Positions 12,253 to 21,217 of a DNA stretch of 64,000 nucleotides are shown here, in pieces. Within the stretch, counting starts at the first letter, position 1; each line of letters opens with the position of its first letter. The stretch comes from Arthrinium phaeospermum (taxonomy: Eukaryota; Ascomycota; Sordariomycetes; Amphisphaeriales; Apiosporaceae): the NCBI GenBank assembly GCA_006503535.1, contig QYRS01000012.1:1860001-1924000 (forward strand), in the 5' to 3' direction. The notes below the pieces were generated by a model. It saw only the letters and a program-made list of their open reading frames with translations, was not told the origin of the DNA and made no database searches. Position numbers and translations under genes: made by a program.

Positions 12253-14603
12253 ATGGAGGCATTCAATGAGCCCTCAAGGGTGCCCACCGTCCAAGGCCAT
12301 CATCGACCTGAGCTTCTTTTTCCTCCGCCCCAACAACAACAACCAACACCGCCTGATCACCCGGTCGCGATTACTGGATATCCTCCAGCCCACAGGTCAC
12401 ACAGCCAGCCCAACACACCCTTTGATACTTACATGGGCAGCGGTCCTCCAGTGGCAATGTCGTCACAGTCATCGACACCGCAGCCTCCTGGGCAGGTCCA
12501 GTTCCAGCAGCGGCGGTTCCCACAGACGTCGCGGATCGACAACAGTCCCAGCATGCCGCCGCCGCCTCTACCACAACCACCACGGCGCCCAGTCACGACA
12601 ATGCCCAGCGGCGGCGGCCCCTACCAACAGCAGCAGTTTTCGCAACCGTACCCTATGGGGGCGCAGATGGGTCCGGGGTCTTCACATTCACAACAAGAAC
12701 AGTATCCTGACCCTGTTCAACAACTTCAGCAAGCTCGCCTTCAACATCAACGACAGCTGCGTCAGCAACAGCAGCAGCATCAGCAACAGCAGTATCAACA
12801 ACAACAGCGACAGCAGCAACAGCTACAGCAGCAGCAGCAGCAGTACAACTATGCCACAACAAACGGCCCACCGATGAAACGACCGCATTCTACGCAGACA
12901 CCGCCAATGTACCGGCCACCCCCGGCCAAACGCGCTTCCCCCGCGGTCGCGCCGCCGGGGACAATCAACCCTTCTGACCTGCAACAGGCGCTGGGGCCAG
13001 CACCAGTACCGATGCCTCCCGGCCCGGCTCGCCCGGCGTCCAATCCACCGCCGCCGGTGCCGCAACAGTTTCAACATCTGCCACAGCCACCGCGTAACAC
13101 GACTTCGACCTCGCCGGCGACATCTAGCTTGACGGGCCAGCCTCGGCCGCAGGTGCGGAGCACGCCGCCCTTCGTTCAGCATCCTCAGGGGGTGTTATGC
13201 AGCAGGCGCCGCCGCGGGGCCAGCCACAGCAACAACAGCAGCATCCGACCGAGTATCAGAGACAACAGGCTGAGTATCATAAGCGACTGCAGTATCAGCA
13301 GCAACAGCAGCGACAACTGCGGCCTTCCAATAACGTAAACAGCGGTGGCGGCGGCGCGCAGTTTCAGGCTTCGCAGCAACCTCAGTCGCAGCCCCAGCCG
13401 CAGCCCCAGCCGCAGCCCCAGCAGCAGCAGCAACTGATACTGTCATTCGATGTCGACGAATACGCCAAAGAAGAACTTGACAAACACACCGCAGACCTGA
13501 CTGCCCAATACTTGACGACTACCCAAACCTGGTTTCCCGAATTGGAAAACCAGTACTTCCCGAACTATATGGTGCCGACTTGGACGGACCCAAACGAACC
13601 TGGCCCCAACGGCCCCGAGCTCCCACTTGAGTCTTACACTAAGACTGACCCCGACTCCCAGCAGAGCAGGCCAGAACCGGCCTTGGTCGAGGACTGGCTG
13701 CTCGATAAGACAGGCGCCCCCACCATCCCCGCGTTCTACGTGCCGTGCGAGTTCTGCACCTGGCTCCGGATCAAGACGGGCCAAGGCGGCCACTGCTTCC
13801 CGAGCTTCGCCGTCCGGGACGCGACCGGGGAGGATAGCGCGCCCCCCGGCCAAGGCGGCCAGGGCGGCCGCAGGGTGACGCTACACACGGACACGCACGT
13901 CGTGCGGCCCCGGTGCACGACGTGCGTCGGGTTCGGCATCGAGACGTGCACCGTGGGGGACAATATCAACATTCAGGGTAACCCCCAGATCAACGTGGAG
14001 CGCGAGGCTGAGTACATGCGGAACACGGCGGTGCGGGACATCTTACCCAAGCCGCTGGAGGGGGAGGAGAATGCGGTCACGGGCGAGACGGATGCCGAGA
14101 AGTCGTAGGACGGCGGCCTCCTCGGACCTGCTCGGGGGCGGTGCCCGTTTGCAAGGGGGTCGGTGGGGTTGGAGTCGTGGTTGGAGTCGTGGCTGAACGA
14201 ACAGAACCGCTTGTTTCCGTGGCGCCAGCGGGCAGATCTCGAGGGGCGCGTGGCACCCGCCTGGCATTTGCCCAGGATGCGTGAAGGAGAGGCGGACGGA
14301 AAGGAGCAACAGTCTGGCAACTCGAACGACGACGATGATAATGATTCGTGGACGACCCTTGTCAATTCGGAGGTGTCGAGTTGTCGACTGGGCACGGAGG
14401 CCCAGCAAGACAGGCGGAAGGCGTACGAAGTGCTCGATAACAGAGTGCGACAGACCGAGGAAGCGGAACAGTTCAATATAGCGATAGAGGAGGCGAGAGC
14501 ACGTCAAAACCGTGGGAAGGAATACGTTCTGCCAATCGAGATGGCCAACCGGCTAGCCGCGGATCTTGGTGCACGGTTTGGGCCCAGACCAGGCGATTCT
14601 TAA
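12253..14603 (+). CDS. Gln/Pro-rich protein with Cys-rich domain; reading frame uncertain
   Basis: Unrecognised, probably nuclear or cytosolic. The first segment (from ATG 12253) is Gln/Pro/Ser-rich with a long poly-Gln stretch. Coding then moves to another frame (open to a TAG at 14106..14108), more Gln-rich and then globular, with Cys motifs (VPCEFCTW, HCFPSF, RCTTCVGFGIETC) that look like a metal site. Two explanations fit the frame change: a 50-bp intron 13153..13202 (GTGCGG donor, ATGCAG acceptor; phases fit but no good branch site), or one base missing from the G run at 13188..13192. After the TAG the same frame stays open to 14603 and encodes charged sequence with a likely helix (QQDRRKAYEVLDNRVRQ). 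The TAG may be a true stop, lie in an unseen intron, or be a base error. Low-complexity Gln/Pro proteins of this kind are often transcription cofactors, but that is only suggestive. Confidence 0.55.
12715..12843 (+). repeat. CAG/CAA trinucleotide-rich poly-Gln tract
   Basis: Imperfect CAG/CAA repeats inside the Gln-rich gene, including runs of five to seven consecutive Gln codons. Mixed CAG and CAA codons suggest selection on the protein rather than pure slippage. A second, shorter Gln/Pro-repeat tract (QPQPQPQPQP) follows at about 13380..13437. Confidence 0.8.
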
Positions 14604-14857
14604 AAGCCACGAGGTCTAACCCCTTGTTAAACCAAATCAAATAGGCCATCAGCTCTTAATGAGTCTAGCGTTTATAATGAATAAAAAAGAGAATAAGCCA
14701 TTGCCTTTGGGCTTCACGCGGTTGCTGCTGGCAGACGAGAAGCCCGCGACTTCTTGTTTCCGAGTCCACTTCTGCTTCGTCGTATTGCTACTGCCTGCCC
14801 CCTTGACCAAGCTTTTGGGATACCCAAAGATCCCCTAACCAAGACTTTGTAGGGGGA

Positions 14858-15616
14858 TCAATGACACGAGGCTTCCTTCTCTTCTTCCCCAGACACCTCC
14901 TGATCGTCGCCGTCGTCGGACAGGAACTTGCCCACCGCCGCCCCGACGCCGCAGGCCAGCATGACCCAGACGTTGAAGGTCATGAAGATGAGCATGTTGG
15001 TCATGCCCCAGAGGTAGCCCACGCCGTACAGCGCCGCATTGACGGCGGCGGCCCGGCGGCGCCGCGACCGGTCCGTGGCGGATTCTGCGGCTGCTGCGGC
15101 TGCTGCTGCTTTGTGGCAGGCGGGCGTTTCCTTCTCCCCCTTCGAGCAACCCGATGATGAGGATGATGATGACAGCTCCTTCTTGCGGGCCGCGGACTTG
15201 GCTTGCCGCGCGACAGACGCGGCGTACCGCCGCCGCCAGGCCGCGAATTGCTCGTATAGGGCGACGAGCAGGGCGCAGAGCAGCAGGGAGGCGGCGAAGG
15301 AGGGGGCGTCGGTGGCGTGCCAGCGCTCGTGCAGGATGCAGACGTCTTTCACGTCGGCGTTGAGGTACATGTTCATGCTGCACATGCCGGTGGAGGAAGA
15401 ACCATGGTCATGATGGTGCTGGTGATGGTTGTGGTTGTGGTGTTGGTGGCCACCTCCTACGGCCGCTGCTGCGTTTGCTGCTTCTCCTCCTACTCCGGTG
15501 TGGTGGTGCTGGTGATGCTGGTCCATGGCTGGTGCGGCGTGGTGATGGCCTTGGTGCATCCCGCCGCCGCCATGGCAATCGCCGCCGGTATCGCCCATAA
15601 GGTGGTGGTGGTCCAT
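14858..15616 (-). CDS. Ctr-family copper transporter with His-rich N-terminus
   Basis: Membrane protein of 252 aa, one exon, that would carry Cu(I) as a trimer. I chose the ATG at 15616 because it begins a His-rich segment (MDHHHLMGD); an in-frame ATG 78 codons upstream adds sequence unlike Ctr proteins. The N-terminal ~95 residues contain many His clusters and few MxM motifs. Helix 1 follows (SFAASLLLCALLVALYEQF), then a Ser/Arg/Ala-rich loop, then helix 2 with the Ctr signature MTNMLIFM and helix 3 with GVGAAVG (GxxxG packing). His-rich rather than Met-rich tails are common in vacuolar Ctr2-type proteins, but the subcellular site is uncertain. I saw no clear copper-response element upstream. 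Confidence 0.85.
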   Translation of the reverse strand: MDHHHLMGDTGGDCHGGGGMHQGHHHAAPAMDQHHQHHHTGVGGEAANAAAAVGGGHQHHNHNHHQHHHDHGSSSTGMCSMNMYLNADVKDVCILHERWHATDAPSFAASLLLCALLVALYEQFAAWRRRYAASVARQAKSAARKKELSSSSSSSGCSKGEKETPACHKAAAAAAAAESATDRSRRRRAAAVNAALYGVGYLWGMTNMLIFMTFNVWVMLACGVGAAVGKFLSDDGDDQEVSGEEEKEASCH

Positions 15617-16423
15617 GATGCTTATTTTTGTCTGAGAGTCAGGTATATTCACTGGTATACTTTTGAGAGATCTTTGGACTATAATTGAGAGCTGAGAGGT
15701 AGGTCGGGAAAAAAGCGGACATCTGTCAATTTCAGGGAGCAGGACGCTAAAACAGCCCCTTGTTTCAGTGGACTTTACTGCATGTGCCCGGATCCTCAAT
15801 GCTTTATGGGAGTAAATCAAACGAATCTTCTCTGCTTTCAAAGCACTCAATCATCTGGAACCCCGCGTACATGCCTTTTGCAAATGTGCAATACCGGGCT
15901 TTGTGGTAGCCTTTTCGATGTTTCTGCATACATCTTTTGAAACTGATCCTGAGAGGCCGTCAATCCGACTGGGGTGCAAATGTACAGCGTGATCAGTCAG
16001 CTGTTTACTCTGGATAACCCCGCGCTGTACAGGCAAGCGTGAGGCATCGCGGGCAACATCGAGTGAACTGCCATAGATGCCACCACGGACCAAACCATAT
16101 GCCAACTTATATCCCAAGATGCATCTACTATGACCGTACGTGTCCAGCATCGATGCCATGACACATAGTAGAGGGACATTTCTCTTTGCCCCGATGATCG
16201 ACATGGGGCTGAGTACCTTTTTATGGGTATCTCCAATGGCGGCTGGTTCAGCTGCAGTCAGCACAGTTGGGCTACATTGGACTCGGCACGTCGAAGCAGT
16301 CATCGGGATGTTTGCCCTCTGCTCTAGGCAGCAGCTCGAGCGCATGCAAATACTACAGGCATTTCAACTTGCGAAAGTATTGCGGAAAGACATTAACTTC
16401 ATTATAGCATTGAGTTTTGAGGC
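15617..16423. other. Divergent promoter region, Ctr transporter and HET gene
   Basis: About 800 bp shared by two divergent genes. Minus-strand frames here, including one continuous with the Ctr frame, do not look coding. No repeat or RNA gene seen. Confidence 0.4.
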
Positions 16424-18355
16424 ATGGGCACCATAGCCAATAGTTACCCAGGCTGTCCGCTGGACGGGGAAGACTCTTTCCGGGTCATTGAGATCCAGCA
16501 GGGAGAACGAGACGAACCCGTCACCGTCCGCCTTGTAACCACGAGCCTCCGAAATTGTCCACCCTATGAAGCTCTCTCTTATGCCTGGGGTGACCTCACG
16601 CAGACAGAGCTGATCCAGGTGGTCGCAGCTAGTCTAGGCCATGATGACAGCCCAGAAGCGCCGCTGTCTGTAACGATCGGGTGTGCCGATGCACTGCGGC
16701 GCCTGCGTTCTGGCACGGCGACGCGGACGCTTTGGGTAGATTCCATCTGCATCAACCAGTCCTTCATCCCGGAGCGTAACCAGCAGCTGCGGCTCATGCC
16801 GCGTATCTACAGCAGCGCTTCACGTGTTGTCATATACTTGGGGGAGAGCAGCGGCGCCGATGGTAGCGACGCCGTCATGGACTGGCTACACGAGATTTAT
16901 GAGCCGTCCGACGATCCCTCTGCGGGCCATGTCCCCGAACCAGACCTGACCGTACTTCGGAAGTTCCTGAGGCGGCGATGGTTCAGACGCGTCTGGGTAT
17001 TGCAAGAGGTCCGACTGGCCCGAGAAGCGATGGTAGTGTGCGGCGACAGAGAGGTCGCCTGGGACGCCTTCCGAGTGCTACGAGACTGGCAGGAGAACAG
17101 TGAGGTGATCCAAGGACCACATAGGTCTTGGGCACTACCGTATACCGTCCGGTCTCTTGTCTCCGATGTCACCGATCGGCTTCTGCCTCCCTATCCTGCG
17201 CGACTTCTGCAGCTGCTGGTGGATACACGAAACCTGGGTGCCACGGATGTGAGGGATAAGCTGTTCGCCATTCTACCTTTATTGGCGTGGGAGAGCGATA
17301 GACATCGCGAGGCTCTCGCAAATGCTGGCACCAGTGATGAAGATGATAGTGCCGGAGAAGAGGAAGAAAAGGAAGAGGAAGAAAAAGAAGAGCAAGTAGT
17401 AGAAGAAGCAGAATTCATGACTCCGGAGTGCGACTACGAACGCCCGCCGGCCGCCCTCTTCATACAGCTTGCTCGAGACCTCATCAACGCTGTTGGTTTA
17501 CACGTTCTTTACTGCGCGGCAACTCCCCTCACTGTGCCAGCGCTGCCGTCATGGGCCCCTGACTGGGGTGCTAAAACCCCAAAAAGAAACACCAACTGGT
17601 TAATACGCCACCCCTCCCTGAGATTCATCGTCGATACAGAACCGTCCGGGACATGGCATTTCTCCGATTATACTACTTTACCTGGAGAACATGGAACTCA
17701 GCTACATGTCAGTGCCGCATGGGGAGGTACCATTGCGAGAATCGGAGACGTGTGCGACGTCTACGCCGACAACTTTCCTATGGAGCAGTGGGAGGGTCTC
17801 TGCGACCCGGTCCATCTTTCAAGCATCCCAGGCCCAAGGGGTGACTGGACCTCCCGCTTCTTCCAGGTCTTGTTCGAGAACAAGGTCACATTCGCGAACG
17901 TGATGACCGTAGCAACCAGCGCAATCAAGAGGTACAACTTGGAGAAGTCCGGGGGCCATTCACCACAGCCCACGGCAGCGCTATTGCCACGGCGAACGCG
18001 CATCGAATTCGCCGCACAGGATACTGCGCTTGTGGATATCTTCCAGTCAATCTCGTGGTATAGCTTCCGGCGTCAAGCGGAGCTTATCTTCAAGTGTTGC
18101 CACACGCAGAGGCTCTTCGTGACGGACGCGGGGTATCTGGGACTTGCGCCCGAGGCAGCCAGGGTGGGGGATCGAGTTATGGCCATCAAAGGGCTGGGTG
18201 TGCCCTTTGTGGTACGATCGGAGGGTGCGGATGGTGGAGTTTCTGAGGCAGTACGGCTATTGGGAACGTGTTACAGGGAGGAGCTGAAGCTCAAGGCCGA
18301 AGGGTGGAAGGATGCAAACCACCCGGTAACATACGAAGAGAGAGTGATTCGGTAA
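16424..18355 (+). CDS. HET-domain (heterokaryon incompatibility) protein
   Basis: Single exon of 643 aa. The HET domain lies at about residues 48-200, with all usual blocks: YEALSYAWGD (48-57), LWVDSICINQ (103-112), RNQQL, RVVIYLGE (134-141) and RRWFRRVWVLQEV (184-196). Known HET proteins trigger cell death after fusion of unlike hyphae; the HET domain is related to TIR folds. A highly acidic Glu run sits at about residues 305-330, in the linker to a C-terminal region with no recognised repeats. No WD40, ankyrin or NACHT module is fused to it, so it belongs to the stand-alone HET group. Partner and allelic state are unknown. Confidence 0.92.
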   Translation: MGTIANSYPGCPLDGEDSFRVIEIQQGERDEPVTVRLVTTSLRNCPPYEALSYAWGDLTQTELIQVVAASLGHDDSPEAPLSVTIGCADALRRLRSGTATRTLWVDSICINQSFIPERNQQLRLMPRIYSSASRVVIYLGESSGADGSDAVMDWLHEIYEPSDDPSAGHVPEPDLTVLRKFLRRRWFRRVWVLQEVRLAREAMVVCGDREVAWDAFRVLRDWQENSEVIQGPHRSWALPYTVRSLVSDVTDRLLPPYPARLLQLLVDTRNLGATDVRDKLFAILPLLAWESDRHREALANAGTSDEDDSAGEEEEKEEEEKEEQVVEEAEFMTPECDYERPPAALFIQLARDLINAVGLHVLYCAATPLTVPALPSWAPDWGAKTPKRNTNWLIRHPSLRFIVDTEPSGTWHFSDYTTLPGEHGTQLHVSAAWGGTIARIGDVCDVYADNFPMEQWEGLCDPVHLSSIPGPRGDWTSRFFQVLFENKVTFANVMTVATSAIKRYNLEKSGGHSPQPTAALLPRRTRIEFAAQDTALVDIFQSISWYSFRRQAELIFKCCHTQRLFVTDAGYLGLAPEAARVGDRVMAIKGLGVPFVVRSEGADGGVSEAVRLLGTCYREELKLKAEGWKDANHPVTYEERVIR

Positions 18356-18835
18356 AGGAGGCCTAGGGGGGATGCATCAATTGGGCCATGTAAGTTCTTA
18401 CTGCCGAAAGGCTGCTTCGTACTTTGGCTGATCTAGGTCAATGATCATCGAAGTGCTCTCTGATCCCCCAGTCGTTGAGAAGTGCAAAGCTGCGAGTGAA
18501 GCTTGGCATCACTGTGACATAGATCTACCTCCGTCAGTGATTGGACTTAATGATTTCCCTGCCCTCAGGGTTTCTTTCGTTTCGATAGACAAAGATGAAA
18601 AACGGCGTGGCTTCGTCGTTTCCCTTGTCGATTGTGAGTTTGACAGGGGGCCCGAACAATGCGGTACCGCTGTTGGTGAAAAACAGCTGCCATTGATTGA
18701 GGAATGCGATATACTGGTATAAGAACCGTGGAAGCGTTCAAGGGCGATTCGCCATGTTGTTTTCAAGCTAGGCATCGAATCTGCTTTGGGTTCGCCATGT
18801 ATTTTTATTTTCGTAATCGAACTTCAACCCCCAGG

Positions 18836-19996
18836 ATGCCCACGCCAGATCCCGACTCGATCGTCATAAGCGATACCGACGACAGCGATGTGGAAATCAT
18901 CATGGTGAGGCCGGTGGTCAGGCCGGTGGCAATTCCTATAGAGACGAGCGACGACGAGGCCAGCGACGACGAGGCCAGCGATGCCGAAAGCGACATTGAA
19001 GATTGTATGACCGTTATACCAGACTCACCTCGTCCAGCACCGGTCGCATTGCCTAGGCATTCCGCTCCAAACAACATTCAAGAGCGTACAGTTGCTCTCC
19101 CAGAGCCAGCTCGTCCTGCACGTGAACAATGGCCTTGGGGTTCGACCAAAGAGAAAGAAAACCTGGGTAAGACTATTGACACCGACGAGTCCCACACAGA
19201 AAGTGACAGTGACAGTGACACGGACGGCGCTCTGACCAATAGCAGCAGAAGCCTAGACGACTGGAAGCCAAAAGCTCCTTCAGGTAAGAAGAAACAGGCC
19301 CCCAAGGCTGCGAATGGGGTATATCCTAATACGCGCAGCTCAAGACGAAAGTTGGTTGCCGACGACCACGCCGCGAAAGGGATCGATACATCATCACCCA
19401 CCGACGACGATCGAGATTCCGCAAAGCGTCGCCTCGACGCAGGCCTTCGCAAGCTAGGATTAAAGGAGCTCGTAGAAATGTTCCAGGATCGTCTGTTATG
19501 GCAGGGTGAGGGGGAGCTGCGCCGACTTTGCGACCAGCTGGCCGCCACACGGGACGAGACCCTGACTCTCTTCCCGAAATTCCAAAAGGTCGTCTTCAAT
19601 CTGTGGCCGGAGCTCGTGCGGCAGATGCCCGAGGCCGAGGGCCTGCTGGCGCCGCTGAACAAGGCCTGGGACGATTGGGTCACCTTCGACTACCGGCTCG
19701 CGACGTTCCGGGCCCGCGTCCAAGACGCGCTCGAACGCAGGACGAGCCAGGTCCAGATAGGGTTTTGGGTCGATAGAGATAGTCGGCGACGCGCGCACAG
19801 CATTCCCCGGGTTGGTAAAGCCCTCGAGGCCTTGGAATCGCTGGCCAAGATGCTCGTGTGCGGCGCGGCGATGGCTTCCTTGAGGATCGAAGGCTCAGAT
19901 GCAGGACCGACGAGCCCGAACGGCGACAGAATAACAGACGAGACGGGGTCCGCCCTGAAGCAACTCGAACTTCTGGTCGGCGAGATAACTATGTAG
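18836..19996 (+). CDS. Acidic, Ser-rich protein with SUMO-interacting-like motifs
   Basis: Unrecognised family. The start chosen at 18836 (MPTPDPDS) gives 386 aa; an in-frame ATG at 18704 adds 44 residues of poor composition. The N-terminus has two hydrophobic cores beside acidic Ser/Asp residues, SIVISDTDDS and VEIIM, which match the form of SUMO-interacting motifs, followed by a repeated Asp-Glu-Ala-Ser acidic stretch (SDDEASDDEASD). A basic patch (GKKKQAPKAANG, SSRRKL) could be a nuclear signal. The last ~200 residues look folded and helical (RLDAGLRKLGLKELVEMFQ to the C-terminus). This points to a nuclear protein that may bind SUMO conjugates, an inference from motifs only. It converges on the protease gene. 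Confidence 0.65.
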   Translation: MPTPDPDSIVISDTDDSDVEIIMVRPVVRPVAIPIETSDDEASDDEASDAESDIEDCMTVIPDSPRPAPVALPRHSAPNNIQERTVALPEPARPAREQWPWGSTKEKENLGKTIDTDESHTESDSDSDTDGALTNSSRSLDDWKPKAPSGKKKQAPKAANGVYPNTRSSRRKLVADDHAAKGIDTSSPTDDDRDSAKRRLDAGLRKLGLKELVEMFQDRLLWQGEGELRRLCDQLAATRDETLTLFPKFQKVVFNLWPELVRQMPEAEGLLAPLNKAWDDWVTFDYRLATFRARVQDALERRTSQVQIGFWVDRDSRRRAHSIPRVGKALEALESLAKMLVCGAAMASLRIEGSDAGPTSPNGDRITDETGSALKQLELLVGEITM

Positions 19997-20176
19997 CAAG
20001 GATATCAGACGCGCGGAGGGAGAGATTGTCGTGTGACGTGCTCCAATCATCTTGCAACCAATTGCCATCAGATGAACAAACAACATCAGTTTCAATGATA
20101 GATACAGTGAGAACAGGATCAATACATACGGATTAGGTAAGTAAGTAATGGCAATCGGCGGGATAGTATGGTGTTT

Positions 20177-21217
20177 TCAGATCAACAAGTGTGCAAAGCC
20201 GTGTTCTTCGAGGAACTCCCTGATAGCCTCCAAGGCCACACCCCGCCTCATGGCCGTCTCATCATCCCACGACGAGTGCAGCCCAGCCAGGTCGCCCGTA
20301 GTCCAGGTCAGTAAAGGGGCACCGCTATGCCCCCAATACGTCCAGCAATCATGCATCAAGGCTCCTATTTCGGAGTTGTCCTGGACATCCTGGTCGTCCG
20401 CATGGCCGCGGAAGCGACCCGCACTTGCGTGGAGGACGTCGTAGCCGGTTGCAATGCCGGCCTCCTCCACCTCGAGATCCTCGCTACCTGGATGTCCGAT
20501 GCACACCATCCGCGAACCCACCGCGATGGGTCCTGCTGCAATATTTACCGAAGGGAACCGACTGTGACTGTGTGATTGGGCCCCGCCATCCGGCAGTGCT
20601 CGACTACTTGTACAATGCCGGCCGCCATCGCTGTCGCCTACTTGTAGTAGTTGGGCTTTTGTGATGCGAAGGAGCGCGAGGTCGCGTTTCTCGTCCCAGG
20701 CAATACACCTGGCGCCGACGACGGTCCCACTTGAAAAGACCAGCCAGTGGATCTTGGATCTGCCGGGTCTATTGCCCTCCTCGTCCACGCAGCAATGGGA
20801 GCATGTCAGCAGGAGCCCGTCGTCGCTCGAGATGCAGACGGCCGTGCCCGCTTCCTCCTGCCCGAAGACCAGGGTCGCCTCCACCGCGGCCTTGTGCCGC
20901 ACGAACCCACGCGGAATCACGACGGCGTGCTCGGCAAGCCATGCCTGCTTCTTGAGCAGCAGGGCGTGGTCGTTCCTGTCGAGCCCCGTGTGGCTTCGCG
21001 TCAGATCCCGGGGCAGCAGCAGCTGTTGCATTGCGATGGAGCCTGTGCCTGTGGTGCCCGCGGTCGCGGTCGAGGTGGGCCGCGCCGCCTCACTGGGGGC
21101 AGGGGACGAATCAGGCGTTGCGGTCTGCGCCAGCGCCATGACTCGCGACCTGGTAAGGCGAGGCGCGGAGGAAGAATTCATTTGGGGCCTCTCTTTACGA
21201 TTGGTGGGTGTTTTCAA
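20177..21217 (-). CDS. Intracellular trypsin-fold serine protease
   Basis: Single exon, 346 aa from the first ATG; a start at codon 13 is also possible. The N-terminal ~60 residues are Ser/Thr/Ala-rich and disordered, with no signal peptide. A chymotrypsin-like domain follows, with a plausible catalytic triad: His141 (LLLTCSHC), Asp179 (KRDLALLRI) and Ser298 (WGHSGAPLL, where secreted trypsins have GDSGGP). The oxyanion loop is thus altered by Asp to His. The domain resembles fungal proteins annotated as trypsin-like cysteine/serine peptidase domain or AT-hook-type proteins rather than secreted trypsins. Substrate unknown; a nuclear or cytosolic role is likely because no export signal is present. 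Confidence 0.8.
   Translation of the reverse strand: MKTPTNRKERPQMNSSSAPRLTRSRVMALAQTATPDSSPAPSEAARPTSTATAGTTGTGSIAMQQLLLPRDLTRSHTGLDRNDHALLLKKQAWLAEHAVVIPRGFVRHKAAVEATLVFGQEEAGTAVCISSDDGLLLTCSHCCVDEEGNRPGRSKIHWLVFSSGTVVGARCIAWDEKRDLALLRITKAQLLQVGDSDGGRHCTSSRALPDGGAQSHSHSRFPSVNIAAGPIAVGSRMVCIGHPGSEDLEVEEAGIATGYDVLHASAGRFRGHADDQDVQDNSEIGALMHDCWTYWGHSGAPLLTWTTGDLAGLHSSWDDETAMRRGVALEAIREFLEEHGFAHLLI

Noticed and set aside
15617..15850. N-terminal extension of the copper transporter
   Set aside because: The 78 extra residues have no Ctr character, and the His-rich start at 15616 fits the family.
18441..18722. 93-codon plus-strand frame just after the HET gene
   Set aside because: It starts 85 bp past the HET stop, has no recognisable domain and overlaps an equally long antisense frame; more likely 3' UTR.
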